Assembly (NCBI RefSeq): GCF_964204645.1
Contig: NC_134026.1
Span: 22,152,650 to 22,216,649, forward strand
Source of the DNA: Tubulanus polymorphus
Taxonomy: Eukaryota > Nemertea > Palaeonemertea > Tubulaniformes > Tubulanidae
DNA: 64,000 bases
Reading direction: 5' to 3'
Shown: piece by piece, positions 39,246-54,167 of the stretch
How the letters are laid out: each line of letters starts with the position of its first letter
Numbering within the stretch: the first letter of the stretch is position 1
Translations under genes and position numbers: made by a program
Notes under the pieces: generated by a model
The model's database searches: none
Told to the model about the DNA's origin: nothing
The model's input: the letters and a program-made list of their open reading frames with translations, nothing else

Positions 39246-40061
39246 GTATTTTGAGCAAAAACTATTTAAAAAAGTGTTGCTAAAGCACGGGCCTGGAACA
39301 AAAGGTTTTTGAAGCCAGTATCATTCATTGGTACTATAAAAAGGTATAGTACTATAGTATATATACTATAGTACCGGTACCCAAGGCTGGCTTCCTGGTA
39401 GAACTTTGTCACGCAGTTGGGGGTTCTTTTAGACCCCAAAAACCCCCCTTAAATACCGGCCCCAGAAAAATTTGTTTTCCTAGTTCCGTTCGCGTTGGAT
39501 CCATTGATGCCATAGGTACGTAGTCTGCCTTCAGAACGTTTACAACAGTTCTGAAACGTACAGATAATGTCCAGTCGTCGTTCAGTCCGACAACGGCGCA
39601 CGAGATTGCCGTATGCCGGTGTCTCCGAAAAAGCTTGGTATAGACCTAGAATTGATTAGGCTTGGACACCGGTATGCTGAGAGCAGCCCTCGGCATGCTG
39701 GCTTCTCGAATAGGGCTTACACCATAGGGTGAATGGAAGCTTGTGTTGAAATCTCGTAGACTCTGCCTAAACCGGTACATTGGGGACTTTTGGACAAGAA
39801 GCGCGAAACGGAACGGAAAACTTATTTTTATTTTACAGATTAGCGGATAGATACGTAGCGGTTTGGGCCAATGCCAGTAGTGGTCTAAACGTAGAAACTA
39901 CGAATAAACCTGCGTAGATTGTTTCACTGTTTTGTATATGAAGAATTCAAATATGCAATTTTCACACTATTAGGCTACTGTTATAGTGATACGGGCGGTA
40001 TTATTAAGTTCCTTCCTCATTGTTTCAACATGCTATTATGAAAATGGTCACATTCACGCTT
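39246..40061. other. Gene-free spacer with a perfect 26-bp palindrome
   Basis: The only structure I can support is the exact palindrome at 39349-39374, with half-site GTACTATAGTATA. The rest has no recognised gene and should contain the 3' flank of the actin-like gene on the minus strand. Confidence 0.5.
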
Positions 40062-42361
<2,300 letters not shown>

Positions 42362-44424
42362 GTCAACTTGTGTTTTCTTTCTACAAAATGAGAATTTTCT
42401 TGGAATTTAAGAATTATGAAATCATAAAACCATCGTTCACAAAACACGGAATCCATGATACTGTTATGATGTAGGTTACGTACGTATATAGCCTATATAA
42501 TGTTGAAAATACGCATTAGAAAAGCGTATATTTTCCATCCTGGTTTGTGTTGAAAATCTTAAGTTTTTATATTCAATATTTTGTGAAATTCTGCAACAAT
42601 AGTTTTTGTATGGTAAAAAATAGCATCAATAACCTGGATGATATTTGAATAAATAAATGCGATATTTCGAATGGAAAACATTATTCAAGGCAATTTATTC
42701 GACCTGCATAACGTTCTCTGGTGATGGAGAACATCGTTAAGTTACCGTGAAAAAGCATGAAGACTGAATTAACTATATTTCTGTTGACTGTTTTGTAAAT
42801 TGTTTCGTGGTCGGTTGGTAAATTCGCGTGCTACAAGAAATTCTGAAGTGCCTCAACTGGACTTTATAGATGTGAAGATACTGTATCAGAAAATGCGTTC
42901 ATTTTCAAGCGTGAGAAAATACATAAGTATACCGATGAAATTGAAAAGTAACACGATAAAAAGGAATGTTGAATAAAACTGAATTTTAGCAGTGAATGAA
43001 TATATACCATTAAACACACCTAATGCACGGGTAAATCAATCATTCATTGATAATCATTTACATACTTGATTTCGATCACCATTGATGAAACGCTATCCGT
43101 TTTATGAAGTCCGAAAATGTTTCTTAGGAATTTGGATGTAATCGAAACGTTGAATGAACTACTAGCTTGAGGAAACATTTTCGGACTTATTGTTCGTGAG
43201 AATAGTGGGATTCTCTTTATATTACTTGATTTCGATATGATAATAATCCAAACCACCTTACTGCTCTGTTGCAAGATTGCAGAAAATCCGTCCGTTCTAT
43301 GCCTCCTGAATTTGGCGACTCTTGTTTGTCCTACCTACAGGACGAGTGTGATCTACTGTATAATTTTAAATGATTATTTTCCAGGCCTGGCTAATCACCG
43401 CAGAAGAGATAAGTCCGCGCCAAATAACCGTGTATATTCACGATATGCTTAAATCTTCTTATGATATCAAACGTTGTAACAGTTTATAACCGACACATGC
43501 TGAATCAGAACCGGTTTATTTCTTTATATAGCTTATGATACATTATCTTAAAAGGTTTATCTGGGACATAATTTCTGCCAATGGGTTAAGACGTCATTCG
43601 ATTCAAAAGTTAAAAATATCATCTAGAAAGATAAATTATAAGCGAGATCTATAAGGCAATTGTCTAAGAACCAATGCAGTCATTCTCCATAACATACGTA
43701 TGCAGGCCCTAGGACAGAAAGTGGTTGTCGGGAATGCCCGCCACCTAAACATGCGTCATTTGCTAAGACGACGATGAATGAAGATAGATGAAACTTATCG
43801 CAAGCCTATTGAAATCTTTTTATTCTCCTCGAGCGAAAAGAAACCTCTCCGGAAAAACAAAACAATAATGAACTGGGGTTTTTTATTTGTATGTGAACGA
43901 ACGTGAAACGCTCAATAACACTCCTACCGGTATCTCGTTCCGCCGTTTTGACCCCGGCTGTGTTGTCGCCCAGCCTCTGACGCCCAAGTAGGCCCAATTA
44001 CCCAAACTTGTAAACTGGAAACAAGCGTCTCCTATGTGAAATGGCGTTGGTATCAATGATAACACGATTTTGGAACGTTGGGTACAAGACCTTGTTAGAA
44101 AAGAGAAATAAAAAAAGAGAAAACGAAATTCATTGATACGTATAATGATTATTTTCAATCGGTACAATATATACAAGATATTTACAATAAATCCAGTCGT
44201 ATTTTGAAATCAATCGTCGTAAAATCAGCCTGGATTGTCCGTAGATTAAAGTTGTGATTCTATCTCAATCAATGCATGAAAGCATCATTTTCATGTGCAC
44301 TTAATATTTACAATTTAAATTCTAATCCTCTTTGATATTACTATATATTCTATGCGAAGAAAATTTTATTTAATGTTAATAATGATATCAGTCTCATTTC
44401 CTGCCCGCGCCTTCGTGTGTGTTC
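42362..44424. other. Spacer between the two actin paralogues
   Basis: AT-rich, no gene recognised. It should contain the promoter and any 5' UTR exon of the 40.06-42.36 kb actin, but I found no convincing TATA/CArG pair of the kind seen above the second actin. A TATATAAAG on the minus strand lies near 43527. Confidence 0.4.
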
Positions 44425-46526
<2,102 letters not shown>

Positions 46527-46993
46527 ATTTGAGTGAGTTTGTATTACTGAAATCGAACCAAAATTTCTGTTTTGAAGTTTAGAAAATTGCCAGTATATGT
46601 TTTAACGCCTTGTCAGAGATATGCGCACAATAAAAGATAAAATCAAATAGAAAATGATTTCATTCCGTGAAAAAGTCGGAGTTGAATCGCCGCCGGTCGA
46701 AAAAAGATAAGATTAAAAAAATGTTTTAATTCCGTGATAAAAAGTCGGAATTAAATCGGTCGAAAAGATTTTTCGAATTTTTATTTAATTTTATGATTTA
46801 TCAATCGGCAAAATATCTAAAAAAATGATTATGTCCCCAGGACGCTTCCGTACAACAAAGAATTAGTAAAAACTATTCTAATTTACAAACGACATGCATA
46901 GAATTAAAAAAAAAATTTGATTAAAAAAATAGATATCAAATGGACATTTCAGTGATAGTTTCGATAATCCAAATCATCTTAATCCAAACTTAC

Positions 46994-47138
46994 CTTTACT
47001 GGTGTTCCGTTGAAAGAAACTCTGTTCGCTTTAAAAGCTCTATGAATTTTCAGACTATGCATGGCCCTTTTATACCCGACAGGACGAGCGAAATTGTAAT
47101 TTTAGATTATTACTATCCAGGCTAATGACTAAATAAGG
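46994..47138 (-). promoter_or_regulatory. Actin-type promoter and 5' UTR exon of the 44.4-46.5 kb actin
   Basis: On the minus strand there is a TATA box TATAAAAGG (47066-47074) and, about 55 bp upstream, a CArG-like CCTTATTTAG (47129-47138, one mismatch to CC(A/T)6GG). A noncoding exon then ends at 46994 with a good GTAAGT donor. The matching acceptor TTTCAG at 46547 lies 20 bp before the start codon. A 5' UTR intron plus CArG and TATA is the usual arrangement of animal actin genes. Confidence 0.65.
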
Positions 47139-48345
47139 TAGTAGTCATCTTGGAGAATATTCTATCGGCAAACCGTGCCAGATAATCGTAATATACATAC
47201 ATGTGATGTCGCAATAGCTCATTATAGATTCAGTGTCGTTTAAGTAATGTCCACGGGCGTAAAACACGTTCGTTCATTCTATTCAGCGTTAAAACCGGTA
47301 CCGGGTAACTGCGCAAAACGAATCATAACCTCCAAACGAACGTTAGCGCTAAATAACTCAACTGAGCAATCGATGGTTAATTGACTCTTCTGGCCCTATT
47401 TTCCTATTTCTAAAAATTCTTTGTTCATTTCTTTGGATGTTTTATTTAAAAAATATCAACAAATATCTATTCATAATTCAAAATCTTGTATCATTCTTAA
47501 GAGCAAACGTCGGGAAACTTATTTTGTAATATCTATGTCTGTCTGTCAGTCTGTGTACTATAAAAAAATTGCTGAATCAGATTCTTTATGTAGGTTTATC
47601 TTTTTATCTACAATATTAAACGGTTTGGTGTTCGAAATGTTATCTTCAAAAGAGTTTATCTCAAGTGGTATTGGCCACGATTTCATGGTTTATTTTTGTT
47701 TTGATCATATATGGTAAGCTAGAAAAACACGTGTCGGACGGATTGCGATCGCTCCTTTTATGGGCATGGACTGGACTGTCGTAGCTCAGTAAAAATCAAT
47801 GTTGTTATTTCCTGGGAATGCCTTTCAGATCAGTGAACTACTTGACGATATTCCTACAGTAAATGGAAGTGCAAAGATTACTTAAAGCTATTCGAGTCAC
47901 GAATTCAAAAATTACGTATCTAGAAGTAGAAAAAAAGAAAACCAGGGGGAGCGTCATCGATGTTCTTTACTTATTGAACTGCTTCTGTATCAATGACTAC
48001 AAACATGGGGTTTTATATATGGGCATAGATCTACTCCACAAGATACTAGCGATAGCGATTCGACTCTCAAATTCAATTCACTCTAATCCAGCGCAGCGCA
48101 TTTCGACGTTAAATGCCGCGACGCAACAAAATCCGATATGAAGTGGTTTTTTCAAGTGGTTGAATCCGTAATGAGAATCGAATGCAATTTTAATGAAGTA
48201 CGTCGTAATAGACTCCTTTATTTGGCGTATAAAGTCATATGCATATCACGTCGTCAATTTACACAACTTCAAAACTCGGAGTATTGGAACTGATATATAT
48301 CGGAATTAATAATGCTGAGGTATTTCGAAGAGATTTCGGCTTGCA
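47139..48345. other. Intergenic spacer upstream of FAM89/LURAP1-like gene B
   Basis: No gene recognised; the 92-codon open frame at 47863-48141 resembles nothing I know. GTATAAAGTC near 48226-48235 could be a TATA box for gene B. The 5' UTR then would be spliced at the acceptor GCTTGCAG ending at 48346. Confidence 0.35.
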
Positions 48346-48387
48346 GTGTGTGAAATAACCGAAAGCATTCGTTGGATTATATACGAG

Positions 48388-49021
48388 ATGTATGCGCTTG
48401 GGGATCTGGAAAAATGTAACCTAGGAATTTCTGAAGCATTTCAAAACGGTACCTCAGATAATCGGGTGCCGAAATCACCGCGTCGTTACGAGCTTACCAC
48501 CTTTGATCGGACGACTAAAACTGTCATTACCGATTTACCAGCTAGAAAATATGACCTGAACACAGCTATTATCTGGCTCCGACGGGAACTTGTAAGTACA
48601 ATAGAAATATCATCGAAATATCCATGTTCTAGAACTTAATTTTTAGATGAAAATTTGTTAGTATCATAATATTTTTTTCATAATTCTGCTTATTCATACT
48701 TTCTAGTTATCGATAAAACAACAAGATGAAAATCTAATACGCCAATTCAGGTTCCTTGGATCGGTAATCAAAAGCATCAACGATGAGATACATTGGTCCG
48801 ACGATGCAGGAGCTTTAAGTTGTTGCCAGTCGTTGGAATTCCTATCGACATCATCCGAACTATCACTTCCTTCAGACAATTCATCTTCCCGTCGGAATGC
48901 TTCCTCCTCTCCATGTACTCCTATCAGGGACAGCAATTACGTGGATAACTTCAGGATTTGCGAAGATTCCCGTGTGGGTTCAGTGCTGATCAGTCAAACA
49001 GACCACGAAAAGTTTGTGTGA
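48388..49021 (+). CDS. FAM89/LURAP1-like leucine-rich adaptor protein, copy B
   Basis: Coding exons 48388-48591 and 48707-49021 join in phase 0 across a 115-bp intron, giving 172 residues. I start at ATG 48388 because no earlier in-frame ATG follows the acceptor at 48346. The conserved block is ITDLPARKYDLNTAI then IWLRREL|LSIKQQDENLIRQF, matching copy A (TDLPARKDDLSTAI, WLRQEL|LMLKRQDQHLIHQF) with the intron at the same codon. The next shared segment is CQSLEFLSTSSE (CQSLDFLSTSNE in A), then a Ser-rich tail ending EKFV. Presumed role is adaptor in actin-myosin or kinase signalling by family analogy; the family assignment is tentative but the paralogy to copy A is clear. The intron is some 18 times shorter than in copy A. 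Confidence 0.7.
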
Positions 49022-49581
49022 ATTGGAAAGATGGTCTAACAATCGTTGAAAGTTGTTATTCTCTGAAAACATCCCAAAATAATTGGACGGGGACGGGGTG
49101 GCCGTCGCCGGCGCGGCCGTAGTATTTCAGACTAGTAAGTCAGATTTTTGAGTGCAATTTAAAAAAAAAAAAATTTAAAAAGTGCAATTTAGCAGTGTCT
49201 CGGTATCCGACACACTGCCCAAAATTTGCATAGGCACCTTTACAAAAAGTTCCACTTTCAAAATCGATGCAGGCACGAGTTTGGACGTGCCGCGAGTTGG
49301 ATTATGCGGCTATATTGAATGCCACATTCACGGTAGGGTATGAAAGCCGGCCGCGGTCGAAACGCGGTATGAAATGCAGTCGCGGCCCCGGCCGCGGCCG
49401 CACAAATTGCGGCCGCTGGAATATCTCAATCGGAGGTCTTTATTTTGTAATGACGTTGTTATTGCCTTTTTTTATTTTGTAAGATTACCGTTAGTACTTA
49501 TTCTCATTATTGCATGAATAAACTTATCTATATATATTTCAAAAGCAAATGATTTGTGTTGATTTAATTGAAATGTAAACT

Positions 49582-49791
49582 ATACGAGTAAAATCCCACA
49601 ATGAATGAATTAAGTGATAAAATGTTTATTAAAACATATAAAAAATATTTCGAAGGGTGGTAGTAACCACCCTTCTTCAGTCTAAAATGACTGAAGAAGA
49701 GTGGTAGTAACCACCCGAAATATTTCTTATATGTTTTAATAAACATTTTATCACTTAATTCATTCATTGTGGGATGGGATTTTACTCGTAT
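49582..49791. mobile_element. Near-perfect foldback element inside the GC-ended unit
   Basis: Arms of about 60 bp begin ATACGAGTAAAATCCCACAA and end CATTGTGGGATGGGATTTTA plus CTCGTAT. The centre holds nested inverted copies of GGGTGGTAGTAACCACCC and TTCAGTC / GACTGAA. The whole 210 bp would fold into one long hairpin. Its AAATCCCACAA end resembles the family found in the actin and MTREX introns. Confidence 0.85.
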
Positions 49792-49873
49792 CGTTTTATC
49801 ACGGATATTGTGATCTGCAATTGATTCATCATGATACCCACGGATTTTCGATTGAAATGTAAACTATGCAACG

Positions 49874-49969
49874 CCTAATCACCACCCCTAATTGTGAAGT
49901 AACGGTTTGCAACCTAGGCAGAACCTTTAGGTTGCATAGCGGTACATCACAATTAGGCGTGGTGATTAG
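49874..49969. repeat. Inverted repeat CCTAATCACCAC
   Basis: CCTAATCACCACCCCTAATT at the left returns as AATTAGGCGTGGTGATTAG at the right, with inner inverted matches TTTGCAACCTA / TAGGTTGCATA and a central AGAACC. Short foldback element, no coding capacity. Confidence 0.75.
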
Positions 49970-50672
49970 TAACAAGATTTTAAGGCTTATTAGAAGTCCC
50001 AATGTCCCTGGTTTAAATTTCCAAAATTAATTATTTACAAATTACATATTTAACTAGTTCGGAATTCCATCACTTCAAGCCGTGCCGAAGGGGACGGGCG
50101 TTCGGGGCCAGCGAACGAACTCCCAAAAAATTCCCTAAAAGTAGTGCCCTTCAAAAAAAGTTAGCGCCAAAAAATTGTCAAGATTTTTCGAAATTTGGAT
50201 ACAATTTTCATGCTTTTGGAAAATGAAAAGTAATCCCTTCTCAAATGATTTATTCAGGTACCCGGGCACTACATATTGATATATGCACTTCATATATATA
50301 CGGTGAAAAGGTGCCCTTTTTTAAATAGAACTGCCCCTCAAAAAGGCTCGGCACAGGCCTGCAATTGTCCTTATTCAGCTAGCCATACGAAAGCAACACG
50401 TGGCGCATGGAAGAGTAACCACGAACATCCTTAAACCAGCAAGTATTATCGTTCTTTGCTTTAATCTTTAATTTATTTGTATGCATTTCAGAAAGTGCCA
50501 TAAATGAAGAACGGAACAGTTTTCTCATTTCGACGCCACCTGTTGAACCAAAAGCTGGGGATTTTAGGGTATTAAAGATAAGGTTTTGCATTTTTATTAA
50601 ATTGAGGATTTTTTCAAAATCGATTACAGAAGACACAAGTTTACAGCAATTAACTCTTTTATTTTTCAGAAT

Positions 50673-50972
50673 GCTGAGGCAATTGCAAACGCCGTAACTC
50701 CAAAAATTATGCGCCAGCAACATTGTGATATCTTCAGATCATACGTTTCGAACCGTATATTGCATTACAGCTCGCGCAACTGCAACAAAATTTGTGAAAT
50801 GTCATTTTGCAGTGAACCAACAAAAAAGGACGCTAAATGGATTCAATGTGATTTTTGTATGCGTTGGCTGCATTTAGACTGCCAGAAGATTAATGGGAAT
50901 GTAGCTCGGGGAAAGAAAATCGATGTGCAGTGTGCTGTGGAGCACCAGATGTCTAACTCTAATTTTAAGTAA
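50673..50972 (+). CDS. PHD-like zinc-finger fragment, probably transposon-derived
   Basis: Open frame following a good acceptor (TTTTTCAG at about 50669); an internal ATG is at 50709. The spacing CNKIC, FC, WIQCDFCMRWLHLDC, then VQC gives the Cys/His ligands of a PHD or related zinc finger. The WxQCDxCxxWxHxxC core is typical of PHD fingers, including those at the C-termini of some invertebrate DDE-type transposases. No transposase domain was found upstream in the unit. Because it lies between inverted repeats, I infer a remnant of a mobile element and not a host gene. Confidence 0.5.
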   Translation, partial: AEAIANAVTPKIMRQQHCDIFRSYVSNRILHYSSRNCNKICEMSFCSEPTKKDAKWIQCDFCMRWLHLDCQKINGNVARGKKIDVQCAVEHQMSNSNFK

Positions 50973-51487
50973 ACTTTTGAATATCAGTATGTATTAGATA
51001 AAGCGGAAAGCATGATATGCTATATAGAGGTTAAAGTGGAGAAAACACAAACAATGAATTCTACAATATTTTCAGCGAAAAAAGTAGCTTTCTGTGTGGG
51101 CTAAAGCCTTAAGAACAATATATCACCTTATTGAATAATGTGTTAGAGATAATGTATTAAATTAAAAATTTTGAATTTAATCAGTATGTATTAAATAAAG
51201 CGCATATCTTTTCATTAAATAGTTGAGTTTTTAATTGACTTCTCTTTGTGATTTGGCACGATTGACAGCGGACGCAATTACAAAAAAAGACCACAGGATG
51301 TTATTACAAAATAAAGACCTCCGATTGAGATATTCCAGCGGCCGCAATTTGTGCGGCCGCGACTGCATTTCATACCCACATCCGCATTTTACTCAGTCCA
51401 CAGCTGCTGAACGCCTAAATTTGGTTCTGTAGGTGGTGCTTTGGTCGATTATTTAACTCCGCAATTGAATCGTATTTTTCAAATTTT

Positions 51488-53734
51488 ATGAAACAATTTT
51501 ACAAAATGGGAAAGAAAGACAAATATCGTGGTAGATCGCCCGAAACTGAACGAAACAGTAGAAAATTCTCGAAGAAGACCCACCGTCGATCATCAACGAG
51601 AAGTGATAGTAGTGATGACAGTGACCGAGATAGCGTTAAAAGATACAGTAGTAGTAGTAGTAAAAAAGACAAAAAACATTACAAATACAGAAGTCATAAT
51701 CGTTCGAGGTCACGATCCCCTGACCGACATCGTAATAAAAAGAACCGTGTTAATAGCAGGTCGAGATCATCATCCCCCATTTCAAAATCGAGGAAGAAAT
51801 CAAAGAAAAGGTCGTCATCTTCCGATTCGCAGTCAGAAAACAGAAGTACCGGCGAAGGGGAGTCATTTCAGCAAATGAGTTTGGAAGAATTAAAGAAACT
51901 TAAAGTAGAGACGCAGCGACAAAAAGATATGCAGAAAGCGGTTGAAACGCCGGAACAAAAACGTCTGCGTCGAATGGCGAAGAAAGAGATGAAAGAACGA
52001 AAGCGAAAAGCGAACATGGGTTGGGACGAGGAGTATATGGGCTACTCGAATGGGGATAACCCGTTCGGCGATGAGCATTTGTTAGACACGTTCGTTTGGG
52101 GAAAGAAACTCGAGAAAGAAGGCAAGAAAGACTTCAGCAAACGCGAGTTACAAACGATGCAAAAAGCAAAGCTCGAAGAAAACAAACGTGAGCTGGAAAA
52201 AGTGAAGAAACGACGCCTGGAACGAGAGAGGGAATACGCCGACCGGGAAAAAGAGCGAGAATTCCTTCAACGTTCGAAGGAGGTCGAGTATTTCAAAGAG
52301 TGGGAACGACAAGAGGACACATTTCATCTTCAACAGGCGAAGCTGCGATCGCAAATTCGAATCGAAGAAGGCCGCGCTAAACCGATCGATCTTCTCGGCA
52401 AGTATATAAGCGCCGAAGACGACGATTTCGCTGTCGAAATGCACGAACCATACAGCTACCTAAACGGACTGACGATCGACGATCTGGAAGACTTACTCGA
52501 GGATATTAAAGTCTATATCGAACTCGAAGAGGGTAAAAACGTCGACTACTGGAAGGACATCACGATCGTCGCCAAAGACGAACTCGGAAAATTGCGCAAA
52601 ATGGATCCCGCCGTTCGAGATATGGTGGCTAATCGTCGAGAAGGTATCAATACGTCTGTGATTGAGGATGTCGCGTCGATATTTCGCGGCAAGTCGCACA
52701 ATCAGTTGATGGCATTGAAAAAACAGATGCAGGATAAATTGAAAGGCGGAGAAGGTATCGATGTCGGATACTGGGAGTCGCTTTTGCAGCAGTTGAAGGC
52801 GCACATGGCTCGTACTCGATTGCGCGAACGACATCAAGAAAATCTACAACGCAAACTTTACAAACTGAAGATGGAGCAAGGCATTCAGAGCGAACCGCTG
52901 TTCCCAATCGTTAAAGAAGAGAATGACGACGATGAGGACGACGTAAATGAGGAAACGACGGTTACCGAGACGGAGGAGCCACAGCCGGGGACGAGTGGTG
53001 AGGGAAATCAAACCGCCGCTAGTTCAGATGTCGACGATGATGACGACGAGGAAAAAGATGATGACGACGATGAAGATGAGGTGGAGGAAGATCCGTCCGA
53101 GTCGCATTACGTCGATTATGAGTTAGGAAAGTATAGCCCGCAGTTGTTACGGCCGTCCAGTCTCGAAATCGACGCGGTTCTTTACGACCCGAGCGATGAC
53201 ATGAAGAAGCTCGAGTACATGCGGCAGCAAGTTCTGGCGACCGGCGCCGTCAACGACGATGTCGAATCGGAATTCATAAAAAAAGCGAAAGAAGGCATGA
53301 ACGACGATGAGGCCCAGTTCAGCGTCGAAACGCCGCTCGAAGCGCAGACATTCCTCTGGTCGGATAAGTACCGGCCGCGGAAGCCGCGATTCTTCAACCG
53401 CGTACACACTGGGTTCGAATGGAATAAATACAACCAGACGCATTACGATATCGATAACCCGCCGCCGAAAATCGTGCAAGGTTACAAATTCAATATATTC
53501 TATCCGGATTTGATCGAGAAGACAAACACGCCCGAGTATACGATCACGCCCGAAACGGATAGTGCCGATTTCGCCATTTTGCGATTCCGCGCAGGACCGC
53601 CGTACGAAGATATCGCGTTCAGAATCGTGAATCGAGAATGGGAGTATTCGTACAAACGGGGATTTCGTTGTCAGTTTAATAACAATATCTTCCAGTTGTG
53701 GTTCCATTTCAAGCGATATCGCTATCGTAGATAG
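51488..53734 (+). CDS. CACTIN: Cactin, single-exon gene
   Basis: Spliceosome-associated protein needed for proper pre-mRNA splicing (family knowledge); first described in flies as a Cactus/I-kappa-B interactor. One uninterrupted frame encodes 748 residues from ATG 51488, or 742 from ATG 51506, which gives MGKKDKYRGRSPE and better matches the family start. Order: Arg/Ser-rich N-terminus (to about residue 110), coiled Lys/Glu-rich segment, MGWDEEYMGYSNGDNPFGD (from residue 177), RAKPIDLLGKYISAEDDDFA, VGYWESLLQQLKAHMARTRL, two acidic runs (about 475-540), then the conserved C-terminal domain with DKYRPRKPRFFNRVHTGFE and ending FHFKRYRYRR. Length matches human cactin (about 758). No introns, unlike every large neighbour; an 11-A tract begins about 27 bp after the stop, then AATAAA near 53777. 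Confidence 0.98.
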   Translation: MKQFYKMGKKDKYRGRSPETERNSRKFSKKTHRRSSTRSDSSDDSDRDSVKRYSSSSSKKDKKHYKYRSHNRSRSRSPDRHRNKKNRVNSRSRSSSPISKSRKKSKKRSSSSDSQSENRSTGEGESFQQMSLEELKKLKVETQRQKDMQKAVETPEQKRLRRMAKKEMKERKRKANMGWDEEYMGYSNGDNPFGDEHLLDTFVWGKKLEKEGKKDFSKRELQTMQKAKLEENKRELEKVKKRRLEREREYADREKEREFLQRSKEVEYFKEWERQEDTFHLQQAKLRSQIRIEEGRAKPIDLLGKYISAEDDDFAVEMHEPYSYLNGLTIDDLEDLLEDIKVYIELEEGKNVDYWKDITIVAKDELGKLRKMDPAVRDMVANRREGINTSVIEDVASIFRGKSHNQLMALKKQMQDKLKGGEGIDVGYWESLLQQLKAHMARTRLRERHQENLQRKLYKLKMEQGIQSEPLFPIVKEENDDDEDDVNEETTVTETEEPQPGTSGEGNQTAASSDVDDDDDEEKDDDDDEDEVEEDPSESHYVDYELGKYSPQLLRPSSLEIDAVLYDPSDDMKKLEYMRQQVLATGAVNDDVESEFIKKAKEGMNDDEAQFSVETPLEAQTFLWSDKYRPRKPRFFNRVHTGFEWNKYNQTHYDIDNPPPKIVQGYKFNIFYPDLIEKTNTPEYTITPETDSADFAILRFRAGPPYEDIAFRIVNREWEYSYKRGFRCQFNNNIFQLWFHFKRYRYRR

Positions 53735-54167
53735 TGGTCATCATATCGTTCAGCTTGAGCAAAAAAAAAACTTGTAAATAAACTGTAAATAGTTGGTAGG
53801 GTTTTATATGATGCTAAAAGACAAACTAGGAAACTAAATTCGCTTTTTTGAAAGACAATTGTTTGGGACATTTCAAAGAACATTTAAAGGCTTTTTTTGT
53901 ATAATTTTGGTGAATTGGTTATTTGTGTTGATAATGATTACGGTATATGTACTTGTAGATGGCACAAGATGAAGGACCAGTATAACTAATGATTCATTGT
54001 GTAATTGAATGCATTTAAATTTTGATTGAGATATTTTGAATGTTTGAAGTTGTAGTCATCAGTATGATGATGGTAATGGTGAACACTAAAAATCTAGGAT
54101 GAAAACTTGCTAGTTCGTCTTATTGGTGATAGATGGCGCAGGAGTCGCAACGCATGAAATTTCCAAT
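53735..54167 (+). other. CACTIN 3' flank and MTREX upstream region
   Basis: 433 bp between the CACTIN stop and the MTREX start. It contains the A tract and AATAAA for CACTIN in the first 50 bp. No TATA box clearly placed for MTREX was recognised. Confidence 0.5.

Larger units (their letters stand above)
49366..51376. mobile_element. Transposon-like unit with GC-rich NotI-containing inverted repeats
   Basis: The left arm at 49366-49451 and the right arm at 51303-51376 are inverted copies of each other. Shared parts are GGTATGAAATGCAGTCGCGG, GCGGCCGCACAAATTGCGG, CTGGAATATCTCAATCGGAG and TCTTTATTTTGTAAT; the left arm has an extra 12-bp GGCCGC-rich insertion. Each arm contains GCGGCCGC sites, strikingly GC-rich against the AT-rich surroundings. 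About 1.85 kb lies between them, including two smaller foldback elements and a PHD-like open frame. The right arm ends only about 110 bp before CACTIN. Confidence 0.7.

Noticed and set aside
47863-48141. 92-codon open frame upstream of gene B
   Set aside because: Composition and sequence resemble no family and there is no paralogous counterpart upstream of gene A.
53147-53707. 186-codon open frame on the minus strand
   Set aside because: Antisense to the conserved C-terminal cactin domain; its openness follows from the codon use of CACTIN.
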